64,000 nt of DNA from positions 2,680,442 through 2,744,441 of the forward strand of contig OX155976.1 of assembly GCA_944548615.1 (NCBI GenBank), in the 5' to 3' direction. The stretch is from Micropterix aruncella (taxonomy: Eukaryota; Arthropoda; Insecta; Lepidoptera; Micropterigidae). The notes below the pieces were generated by a model. The model saw only the letters and a program-made list of their open reading frames with translations. It was not told where the DNA came from and did no database searches. Within the stretch, counting starts at the first letter, position 1; each line of letters starts with the position of its first letter. Made by a program: the position numbers and the translations under genes. Of the stretch, positions 54,398-64,000 are shown piece by piece.

Positions 54398-54466
54398 CAA
54401 AAGTATTGGGTCCTTACCTATCAGTTAATCCCAACCTTACGTTAAAAGTATTGGGTCCTTACCTAT
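54398..54466. repeat. Duplicated mariner-type terminal sequence
   Basis: AAAAGTATTGGGTCCTTACC occurs at 54399-54418 and again at 54444-54463. The same motif in reverse complement (AGCACCCAATATTTTG) lies at 57282-57297. I read it as the terminal inverted repeat of the mariner remnant, present twice at this end. Confidence 0.6.
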
Positions 54467-55096
54467 GACGTTACTGTTCTATAAAGGAAATTGAAGGCCA
54501 AAACTGTGTATGAAAAATATATATTTAATTATGAAAAATATTGATCCCTATTAGCTATGCAGATTTGTAATTTTTAAGGTGACATGATACCTGGGAACGA
54601 CCATATCTGAGAAATTTAGTTTTATGAGTTTTTTTGAAAAATATAAGCATTAATATTAAAAAGTTTCTAAGTGAATCTCTCCATAAGGAGCCAATTTAAA
54701 ATAAGGACTCAAAAAAGTTGCTCATTGCCTTGGACATTAAGGCTTTGAACTGACTTCGAAAACTTTCAGGCGCGATTACTCCTACAATGTAAGCGGTGAG
54801 TGTGTTTTATTTAAATTTCATTATATTGACTGCTTAATTCACTAGGGCAGCACTTAGACACATTTTTTATTTAGGCCCTAAAATTAGTTACGATTAATTA
54901 AAACGTGCAGGTGTCTCAGAGTTACGCTAAATATGCTTTGCCATTAACACCCTTATACCACCGCTGCGTAAAGTTAGTTATTCTGGGCTAGCGCTCCGAT
55001 TGACCGTTTAGTATGCGTCTGGTTCCCGGCGCTAGCGGACGTGGTATCTGCGCTTGACGCTTCGTAAACGCTGGATTTTTATTGGTCAAACCCAAC

Positions 55097-56268
55097 GGGG
55101 AGTTAATGGGCCCTTGCTGGGTTGGCCACGAAGACCCATTCTGTTCAGGATTGGTCACACTCACGGGTCAACACCCATCCGACGGCCTCCACGCATGAAG
55201 TGCGAGCCTGGGTAGGACTCTGGCCATGGTCAGTTTCCCCTGGGAATCAAACTTCTGGCGCTCCTGGACGGTCTGCGCACCGTGCGGCGTAAGCCAATCG
55301 ACTGTGCACTCTGACTAACATTCAATATTTACGCGGCGACAGGCGAGGGTTGAAAACCCCGCCCACCACCCGGGCAGTTCTAACGACGTGGGTCGTTTTA
55401 TCTGCCCAGGATGTCATGCAACGACAACCTCACGCGTGCCGGAAGGGTAGCGCGTGAGGGGTGAGCGAACGGAGACCTTATGAGGGATTCTCCGGGCTTC
55501 AGCCCCCGCCGGCACCCCGCAAACCGTTTATTTAAAATTCAAAATTATTACAATTAATTACTTAATTACTAAACTAAACTAGGAGACCAAGCGGTAACAT
55601 ATTTATTTTTTTACATAGTATGATATACCTATTATTGTTTTAATTGCAATGAGTTATGCTTATGCGGTGGAAGTTATGCTCCATGCGGCATGTCGAAAAA
55701 AGAAAAAGAAAAAACGGGCAGCAAACGGCAGGGGCGCCGTCGGAGACGTCGACGACCGGGATCCTGTGAATGGGCACGCACCCACAAGGGCGATTAGGGA
55801 CGATACAGTACTCTGACTAACAGTCGGGGGAGTCTGGAAGCAGTACTGTTTCCTATAGAGCGGGGGTGGTTGCGGACCTTACGGCGACTGCTCGTGAAAC
55901 GACCATCGGCCATCCGATCCTGGGTGAACAGACGAGCAAAGGACGCTGTGGTCCCCGATAAATTCGGTATACACCGTTTCACCGCTTCGTAAGGGAGAGG
56001 ACCGCGCAAGCGACCTCGAACTCAGAACCAATCGAGAGACCGGAGTAATCTGGTCATAATTGGAAGTAAGGGCGCGAGTGTCGGCCCGCCAGGTAACATC
56101 CTTGGCTATCTCGCGGTTAAGGCGTTGGCCTCTTACGGGCTTGTGACGTAGCTAGATGGTGGACTGTTTTTGTCCCAAGTCTTCTACGTTCACACCAGGG
56201 AGATAGAACGACTAATCGTTAAAACTTCCTGAGGTGACGGGCTCGCCCGTTGTAGTCGACAACCCAAG
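55097..56268 (-). mobile_element. Family A retroposon, copy 5, 15-bp target duplication
   Basis: TTGGTCAAACCCAAC (55082-55096) and TTGGTCAAATCCAAC (56269-56283) flank it with one mismatch. Family F copy 1 shows the empty site as AGGGTTTGACCAATAAA. It is interrupted by 55321-55809. Without that it would be about 670 bp. Confidence 0.75.
55321..55809 (+). mobile_element. Family A-related insertion with 13-bp target duplication
   Basis: ACTCTGACTAACA at 55308-55320 and 55810-55822. The insert (489 bp) begins TTCAATATTTACGCGG and contains TTCTAACGACGTGGGTCG. The latter parallels the family A segment TTTTAACGATTAGTCGTTC in position and form, but the remainder is different, so it is a relative, not a copy. 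Its right part (55640-55809) is GC-rich and unassigned. Confidence 0.6.
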
Positions 56269-56356
56269 TTGGTCAAATCCAACAAAATTCACTCCGCCTA
56301 TTTTGTCGCGTATCCGCCCATTTCGGATATTTTTCTGAGGTCTCATGTCGCCTTAA

Positions 56357-57297
56357 TGTGAATTGCTTAATTCCTCTGCTGTACTCCCGTGGACAGAAAT
56401 CAACGAATGCTTTGAAGGCGTGTTTCAACGACTCTTCAATGTTGATTCTTCCCCTTGTAAAGAGTTATCTTAATTCTGAAAAAATGAAACTCTATTGGAG
56501 CAAGGTCTGGCAAGTACGGTGGGTGACCAGGAGTCTCCAGCCGTAACTCCTGCAACTTTGCGACTGTTTGCAGTGAAATCTGTGGATATATGTTGTCATG
56601 CAGAAGCAATGGAGATGAGCGATTGCTTAACCCGTTGAGTATGATACGACCAAATCTGGTTCTGAAACAATTATCCGTTGAGTATGATACGACCAGATCT
56701 GGTTCCGCGTTTTTTTCACTTCTTTGACGTTCTCATATTTATTCATAATTATCTAATTGTTTTACAAAATGATATTTCAATATTCTATATTCGAAATTTC
56801 AATGCAATCATTGTGCAGTTGTTCTTTTTATGATTGGTGTAGTAGTTTCGTAGTTATAGTACTTTAAGGTCGATGTCGCCGAAAATCCTGCAAAAGAGAC
56901 AGATGCATCCATGAAAATACCCATTTACTCCAAGGGTTAACCGGGCTCGGTTATTAAATCACGTGCTTCTCCATCATTGTTGGCAGTTCTTAATAGTATA
57001 TATTTACGGTAACTGTATAGCCGGATTGCAAGAAGCTGTCATATAAAACACCGGCACAGGATCTCATATTTGAAAATAATGCAAATTTTCAACTTTACCA
57101 TGGTTGCACAAACGAAAATATTTGAGCAAAAAAAAAACGACGCAAATCCACATAAACAGCTGATTCATAAAAAAATAGCATGGCCTTGAATTAAAATTTA
57201 TTTGAATTTGAAATTCCAACTCAAGCCCAAGTTATCCAAGTTCAAATTGGCCAGTGTGAATAAACAGCAATTAAATAGGCTAGCACCCAATATTTTG
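56357..57297 (-). pseudogene. Mariner-like transposase, C-terminal half
   Basis: On the minus strand, skipping the MITE, the frame reads SSPLLLHDN (second catalytic D), then SLQTVAKLQELRLETPGHPP, then YLPDLAPIEFHFF (third D) and SLKHAFKAFVDFCPREYSRG. H-D-N...H-P-P-Y-S/L-P-D-L-A-P is the mariner signature. The N-terminal DNA-binding half is lost. The C-terminus is cut by family F at a TTAA. Dead copy. Confidence 0.75.
56631..56936 (+). mobile_element. TTAA-type MITE, copy 2, in the mariner frame
   Basis: 306 bp between TTAA at 56627-56630 and 56937-56940. Removal closes the mariner frame (NRARLSNRSSPLLLHDN). About 99% identical to 776-1085. Confidence 0.85.
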
Positions 57298-57331
57298 TAG
57301 CGTAATTGGTTGGGGACGCATTTTAAAATTA

Positions 57332-57932
<601 letters not shown>

Positions 57933-57981
57933 AAATATATCATCCTATAAACGGATTTCTTTACAAAACTTATCAAATATA

Positions 57982-58299
<318 letters not shown>

Positions 58300-58800
58300 T
58301 TTTCAATAATATGTAAAATTAGATTCTTGAAAAGTTACTTATCTGGGGTCCTGGTGGACCAGAAACATTTAAACGATAGTTAATGTCCTCTTCAAATACT
58401 TAGGGCAGCAGTACCTGTTTCCGCAATTGATAACTTATGATGTTCTTAGTTACTTGATGTTCTTAGCAGCCGAATTACTGTATGCCCTTGGATGTAATAA
58501 GTATAGGAGGATGGTTTCTATAACAGAAATGGATGTTAGTAACTTATTTTAGAAGAAATTATATGACTGAGAATATTTCGACACTAGTCGTATTCATCTC
58601 TATGACATTTCTGATAGAACAATTTTTTCAAAATTTAAATTTAAAAAAAACTGAACATAGAGAAATGGGTTAATAATATTTTGCAATATCGTTATAAATG
58701 CACTATAACCGACCTTGAAAAACATTATTAATAATGATTTTTAAATGAAAAATATTAATAAGCTTTTAATGAATATGTCTGAACAAATATAATTACTGTA

Positions 58801-60645
58801 TTAATTTTGCCTATTCAGACCGGGACCCTTGCAAGCGCCTAAAATATTTATAAAAGCCAACTCCCAAGATTTAACGTCTCTTTCTTTAGCGTTATCGCCA
58901 AGGCACTTAATAATTTTTACTTTAAAACAATTATCAAAAGTTAAATTGTGTGCCTTAGCATGCAATGCTATTGGAAGTTGACTTTCATTGCCTACGCTGG
59001 CCCTGTGATTATTTAACCTAATGCTAAGAGGTGTAGTTGTTTCCCCAATATAAAATGCATTGCAGGTCTGGCAAAGTAATTGATATACAATATTTTTTGA
59101 AATGCAACTACTATTAAAAGGAACTCTGTAACTGTTGGGAGTGTTAGGACTAGTAAAATAAATGCTTCGATCTAATAAAGGACATGTTTTACAACGTGAT
59201 CGACCACAAAGCTGTAGGCCCAAATTTTTGTTATTACTAAGATAATTTCGATTATTTTTATTAAGTATTGATTTTAAATTAGGAGGTTTTCGAAATGATA
59301 AAATTGGTGGTATATCTAATAAACCTTTGGTTGATGGGTCGTTAGCTATAATAGGGAATAAATCTGCTAAAATAGGTCGCAGTTTCTCAGTGCCAGGAAA
59401 ATAAGTAGTACTTAGAAAGATTTTATTTTTATTTAAATTTGACACCAATTTAGGTTTAGGTGAAAATTTTGTTTCGGAATTTATTATATTTTTATCTAAC
59501 AAAGAGGCAGGATAATTTCTTTCTATTAGTGATTTTTTAAGATTAGAAAGGTACTTATCTAAATTTTCTTTATTATTAATTAAACGGTGTCCGCGAATGG
59601 ACATTGAATATGGAATTGACTTTTTGGTATGAAACGGATGACAGCTATCGAAATGTAGGTATTGCTCTTTGTTTGTAGGTTTTATATGAATTGCAGTTTT
59701 AATGGTGCCTTCGGATAGAGTTAGATCAACGTCTAAGAATGTAATTTGATTTTCTGATATAGTGTATGTAAAATCTAAGGGTCCGAAATTATTTAAATCT
59801 GTAAGGAAGTCAGTGAGTGTGTCATGTCCATGTGGCCAAAACAGTATAATATCATCAATAAACCTATACCACATTAGTGGTTGTAAATTTTGAGTAAGAA
59901 GAAATTTATTTTCTAATAACCCCATAAAGAGATTCGCATAAGAAGGTGCCATTCTTCTTCCCATTGCTGTACCTTTAATTTGGAGATAAAATTCATCCTC
60001 AAAAGAAAAAGCATTCTTAGTGAGTACGAATTCAGCCAACTTACAAAGAAAATTTGTAGAAGGAATTTGGGTGATGGGCCTTTGATTAAGGTAATGGGAA
60101 ATCGCTTCTAAGCCTAAATCATGGGGAATATTAGTATAAAGAGAGACAGCGTCAATTGTAACAAGTAATAAGTTGTCAGTCTTAGGGATTGTGGTATTTT
60201 TTAGAATCTCGATGAAATGGTAACTATCTTTAATGTGTGACTTGAGATTTTTTACAAATGGCTGTAGAAAGTAATCGACAAAAGCTGAAATTCTTTCTGT
60301 GGGTGAGTTAAAACTAGCTACTATCGGTCTTCCTGGATTATTAGGTTTATGAATTTTTGGCAATAAGTAAAAATTTGGTGTTCTGATACGGTTAGGAATT
60401 AAAGTGTTAACATCTTCATCTGATAATTTTTCAATGGTTTTTTGTTGTTCAATATATTTTTTTATTGTATTAGCAAAATTTTGATTCGGATCACTATATA
60501 ATTTTTTATAGGAAGTTTCGTCTCTGAGTTGCCTCAAACCTTCAGCTACATAGTCTGTTTTATTAAGGATGACTGTAGTTGAACCTTTATCAGCTGGCAA
60601 AATTATGATATTGGTATCTTTGCTTAGATTGTTAAGAGCTGAAGT
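58801..60645 (-). CDS. Penelope reverse transcriptase and GIY-YIG endonuclease
   Basis: The frame is open from about 60645; it has no ATG of its own and begins in NNLSKDTNIIILPADKGST, a conserved Penelope RT segment. RT motifs follow: FYLLPKIHKPNNPGRPIV, LLLVTIDAVSLYTNIPHD (first catalytic D), IKGTAMGRRMAPSYANLFMG, and RFIDDIILFW (catalytic DD), then TFLDVDLTL. A linker with CGRSRCKTCPLLDRS precedes the endonuclease core IVYQLLCQTCNAFYIGETTT, then SIRLNNHRAS and a C-terminal KERDVKSWELAFI. All expected catalytic residues are visible. It ends near its natural C-terminus (GPGLNRQN). Confidence 0.85.
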   Translation of the reverse strand, partial: TSALNNLSKDTNIIILPADKGSTTVILNKTDYVAEGLRQLRDETSYKKLYSDPNQNFANTIKKYIEQQKTIEKLSDEDVNTLIPNRIRTPNFYLLPKIHKPNNPGRPIVASFNSPTERISAFVDYFLQPFVKNLKSHIKDSYHFIEILKNTTIPKTDNLLLVTIDAVSLYTNIPHDLGLEAISHYLNQRPITQIPSTNFLCKLAEFVLTKNAFSFEDEFYLQIKGTAMGRRMAPSYANLFMGLLENKFLLTQNLQPLMWYRFIDDIILFWPHGHDTLTDFLTDLNNFGPLDFTYTISENQITFLDVDLTLSEGTIKTAIHIKPTNKEQYLHFDSCHPFHTKKSIPYSMSIRGHRLINNKENLDKYLSNLKKSLIERNYPASLLDKNIINSETKFSPKPKLVSNLNKNKIFLSTTYFPGTEKLRPILADLFPIIANDPSTKGLLDIPPILSFRKPPNLKSILNKNNRNYLSNNKNLGLQLCGRSRCKTCPLLDRSIYFTSPNTPNSYRVPFNSSCISKNIVYQLLCQTCNAFYIGETTTPLSIRLNNHRASVGNESQLPIALHAKAHNLTFDNCFKVKIIKCLGDNAKERDVKSWELAFINILGACKGPGLNRQN

Positions 60646-61664
60646 TCATCAGATGTTAAGTTAGGTGTAGGTTTGAGGCTGTTTAAAAATGTTGGTTGTG
60701 TAACTTTGTTCATTAAAACTGTAATAAATATTTCTACAGGATGATTTTTTGGAAGAGAGTGTGGCTCTTTATTAGAATATTGTCGAAATTTTGCCAGTGC
60801 GTCATGTAATTTACTATTATTACCATTTTTGTCCCTTGAATGCCAAAACTCACGCCATCTCAAATTACGACAAAATTTTGCTATATCATTTCCAAAACTG
60901 AAATGGTCAACTTTGGGAGTTGGTGTGAAATTTAGCCCTTTAGATAAAACTGAATATTCATTATGGTTTATAATTTTTGAGGACAAGTTTTTTACGACAA
61001 GTCTATCGCTATTTATAGGAACCTGTGCAGCATTAGAATTTGTAACTGATGATATCAAATTTTCAATAATTGGGATTTCTAAAGGAACTTGTGTATGTTC
61101 CGGATGCATATCTGCATGAGAATAATTGTTTATAAAATGACGATTAGCTGAGAATTTGTTTTGTGATGAATATAAGGGAATGTTTTCGTTATTGTTATAA
61201 TTTGAAACAGGATTTGAATTATATCTTGTATAATTTTGTTGTGTAGAGTTGTTGATTTTGTGAAAAATTTGTAAATTATGAAACTTATTTTCGTGTTTTA
61301 GCCTAATATTGTTTAAATCAATTACAGAACTGCTAACTATTTCACTAGCATATATATAATGCATTGGAGAATACATTTCTATCAAATCAACATAATATAT
61401 AAGAGACCTTAAATGTTTATCTACCAAAACTTTGTATTCATTGTGTAAAACAAATGTAATCTCCATTGCATAATTAAACCTTAAAGTGTGGAAATTATAT
61501 TGGATTTCTGGACTTATAGCTGAGAAAGGAAATTTAGGTATTAACCCTTTGGGACATATATGATTATTTAGACATTTTGACAGATATTCTACATGTCCTG
61601 TAAATTGTGATGCTTTACGAGAATGATAATTAACCTGATTTAACCAATAATTATATTCGTTCAT
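60624..61664 (-). CDS. N-terminal part of the Penelope polyprotein
   Basis: 346 codons from an ATG at 61664; the frame is open 14 codons further but only from TTG. The first 200 residues are unrecognised. From about residue 230, VLSKGLNFTPTPK and then RNLRWREFWHSRD form the conserved entry to the Penelope RT region. The last residues, LTSDELQLL, should run into NLSKDTN of the next frame. The overlap (60624-60645) indicates a single frameshift, not two genes. Confidence 0.75.
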   Translation of the reverse strand: MNEYNYWLNQVNYHSRKASQFTGHVEYLSKCLNNHICPKGLIPKFPFSAISPEIQYNFHTLRFNYAMEITFVLHNEYKVLVDKHLRSLIYYVDLIEMYSPMHYIYASEIVSSSVIDLNNIRLKHENKFHNLQIFHKINNSTQQNYTRYNSNPVSNYNNNENIPLYSSQNKFSANRHFINNYSHADMHPEHTQVPLEIPIIENLISSVTNSNAAQVPINSDRLVVKNLSSKIINHNEYSVLSKGLNFTPTPKVDHFSFGNDIAKFCRNLRWREFWHSRDKNGNNSKLHDALAKFRQYSNKEPHSLPKNHPVEIFITVLMNKVTQPTFLNSLKPTPNLTSDELQLLTI

Positions 61665-61970
61665 AGTGATACATGTGATAGCAAAATAAGTAAGTAAAAA
61701 GTGCAAAATTGTTTATATTATATCAAAATATATATATATGTTTATTTATATCAAAATATATATATGCATATATATATATATATAACGGCAACATAACAAT
61801 CTTTCGAATTGTTGTGTTGCCGCTGTAGGATAAAATAGAAAGTTTCCAATACCACAGTAGGAAACCGCAAATACTGAAAGAAGAGAAAACGAAAAAGGAG
61901 TGGAGTCGCTCCTGGTCGCCACAGACCAGATAAGTGCCCTTTCATTTATTTTATCATTTCATTTATTTAG

Positions 61971-62412
<442 letters not shown>

Positions 62413-62439
62413 TGTGTTTACATATGTTTATGTTCACCA

Positions 62440-63170
62440 AAGTGCAGGTTAAACGGCTCAAACGATTGACTAGAAATTTACAACATATGACGCCTTGGGG
62501 GTCAAGTAATCGGCGTGATTTATGAAAAGTTCAAAAAATGTTTAACAAGGTTTAAAAATGTTCAAAAATATTCAAAAATGTTTAAATTTACAAAAACTTT
62601 AAAAACGTGCCTTGCTGGCACGGGATAAACCTTGGAAATTAAAATATAGACTTCTGATCGGTATAGCAAGCTATATAATTAAAAAAAGTAAAAAAAAACA
62701 AATGTTTAAAAGTTTAAAAACATGCATTGCAGGCACGGGGTACACCTGAAATATAGGCTCCTGTGGGGTCAAAAAACGGTGTGCTCCAAAAAAAAAAATG
62801 TAAAAAAAAGAAAATGTTTAAAAATGTCACGGATAAACCGCTGGCACGTGATGAACCTTGAAATTCGATAGTGTTGTAATTCATAAAAGTTAAAAAAAAC
62901 ACGTTTACCGGCTCAATCGCCTCAAATTAAGTTGAACGGCTCAACCGATTGACTTGATATTTGAAACATAGACCCCTTGGGGGTGAAGTAATCGGTGTGA
63001 TTAATGAAAGTTTTAAAGATGTTCAAATATTGACACGGGCTAACCCTTAAAATTTGAAACATATATCCATAAGGGGTCCAGCAAACAATGTGATTCATAA
63101 AAAGTAACACAAAAAAGATTTGCAGTTCAAAAAAAGCACAAACGTCAAACGAATGCCGAAACTATTATAG
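62440..63170. repeat. Degenerate tandem repeat, unit about 100-150 bp
   Basis: Recurring pieces in the same order are CTTGGGGGTCAAGTAATCGG, GTGTGATTxATxAAAAGTT, AAAAATGTT runs and GGCACGGG[A/G]TAAACCTT. About five poorly conserved units can be followed. No coding sequence. Confidence 0.6.
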
Positions 63171-63578
63171 TCTTGCGGGCCAGGGCTAAATTAGCCCAGT
63201 CAAATAGTAAAATAAAAACTTGGCATAGATGGTTTTTGATGCGTACTGTTAAACATACTAAAAGTTCTCTACTCTATCTGTTGCGCTCGAGCCGCCAGTT
63301 CAGTTTTACGAAGAACCGAAACGGTTATTTAAAAATCGGTCATATTTTGTGGAGTCTACTAATTAAGCCTTTGTATTATTTATTTTGCAAAAAAATAATA
63401 TTCTAGTTATTTCTCTTCGTTACTAGGCTTACCGGATCTAGTCCTGACGGCCGCGAAGAGGTAGAACGAAAAAATTAAACTGTCAAATGATGAATGTCAA
63501 CACGCGCCGCGTAACACGGCGATTTATATTAAAGTCGCTGCTTTCTCCTTATTTCTGCTTTCCCATTAGCTTTTTATG
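63171..63578. other. No gene recognised
   Basis: A 77-codon frame at 63173 has no recognisable features. The rest is of ordinary composition. Confidence 0.4.
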
Positions 63579-64000
63579 GGAGCTAATTAGCCCTTGCTGA
63601 GTTGGCCACGAAAACCCATTCTGTTCAGGGTTGGTCACACTCACGGGTCAACACCCATCCGGCGGCCTCCACGCATGAAGTGCGAGCCCGAGCAGGACTC
63701 TGGCCTTAGGGCTAGTTTACCCTAGGAGTCAACATTCTGGCGCTCCTGGACGGTCTGCGCACCGTGCGGCGTAAGCCAATCGATTGTGCACTCTGACTAA
63801 CAGTCGGGGGAGTCTGGAAGACGTACTGTTGCGGACCTTACGGCGACTGCTCTTGAAACGACCATCGGCTGCCCGATCCTGGGTGAACAGCCGAGCAAAA
63901 GATGCCGTGGTCTGCGATAGATTCTGTTTGCACCGTTTCACCGCTTCGTAATTAAGAGGACCGCGCAAGCGACCTCGAACTCGTAACCTATCGAGAGGCC
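63579..64000 (-). mobile_element. Family A copy running off the window
   Basis: It starts at GGGAGCTAATTAGCCC and continues to the window end with small deletions (after GTCTGGAAG at about 63820). The remaining 3' part lies outside. Confidence 0.65.

Larger units (their letters stand above)
54578..56352 (-). mobile_element. Family F TTAA element, copy 2, invaded by family A
   Basis: TTAA at 54574-54577 and 56353-56356. The interior matches copy 1 in reverse complement. It carries family A at 55097-56268. It sits inside the C-terminal codons of the mariner remnant. Confidence 0.7.
58310..61960 (-). mobile_element. Nearly complete Penelope-like retroelement
   Basis: Minus strand: 5' UTR (61960-61665), coding region in two frames (61664-58801), and 3' UTR to about 58310. 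The 5' UTR segment and the 3' end recur together at 22190-22775, which shows they belong to one element. Penelope-like elements use their RT and GIY-YIG endonuclease for target-primed insertion. I could not define target duplications because both sides are AT repeats. Confidence 0.75.

Noticed and set aside
60600..60645. Two separate genes in the Penelope element
   Set aside because: The second frame has no ATG start, and the conserved RT segment is split across both frames, so a single frameshifted ORF explains it better.

Overview
The window looks like a transposon-saturated stretch of an insect nuclear genome, most likely a moth or butterfly. It is AT-rich. It carries many Helitrons of the lepidopteran type (5' TC-[T/C]ACTAATATTATAAA, 3' hairpin then CTAG, inserted between A and T). 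It also holds 5'-truncated non-LTR retrotransposons, Penelope-like elements, hAT, mariner, pogo-like and TTAA-targeting elements, and long AT, GT/GA and CA microsatellites. I recognise no intact host gene. The only host-gene hints are a few CpG-rich islands (7.3-7.9, 49.4-49.6 and 53.0-53.2 kb) and two possible first exons (7831-7858 + and 10683-10823 -).

Layout. 0-7 kb: GC-rich repeats (called family A here), a pogo-like transposase remnant and LINE 3' ends. 8.2-10.6 kb: a Helitron split by a DNA transposon with a 4-bp target duplication. 11-16 kb: a hairpin-bearing non-autonomous element (family B) and a tandem duplication of about 1.9 kb. 16-23 kb: LINE ends, Helitrons and Penelope hairpins nested in each other. 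23-32 kb: a series of LINE fragments (RNase H-bearing, CR1/Jockey-like, RTE). 32-33.3 kb: a short complete Helitron whose empty site survives in a neighbouring duplicate. 33.28-38.78 kb: a nearly intact LOA/I-group LINE on the minus strand with a 15-bp target duplication. 39-41 kb: three family B copies in a row. 42-44 kb: an RTE-like 3' UTR and Helitrons. 45-49 kb: a LINE cut by family A, then another LINE cut by hAT, which is itself cut by family B and a TTAA element. 50-51.6 kb: an inverted pair of Penelope fragments. 52-57.3 kb: a mariner remnant cut by TTAA elements, one of which is cut by family A, which is cut again by a related element. 57.3-62.4 kb: a nearly complete Penelope-like retroelement among three long AT tracts and a 260-bp palindrome. 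62.4-64 kb: degenerate tandem repeats and a last family A copy that runs off the window.

What works together. The LOA-group ORF1 and ORF2 form one retrotransposition unit, with one visible lesion, a 7-bp duplication between RT and RNase H. The Penelope RT plus GIY-YIG polypeptide is a second unit, with one frameshift. The other copies are remnants or non-autonomous. The nesting gives a readable relative chronology: several insertions can be removed on paper to leave an uninterrupted target, and in some cases the target's reading frame closes again exactly.

The main candidates for something undescribed are family A, a GC-rich retroposon of about 650 bp with variable target duplications and two insertions into the same site of its own copies; the 1.66-kb DNA transposon at 8832-10491; and the Penelope terminal hairpins that move as solo palindromes. 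All boundaries were read by eye; no database search was possible.
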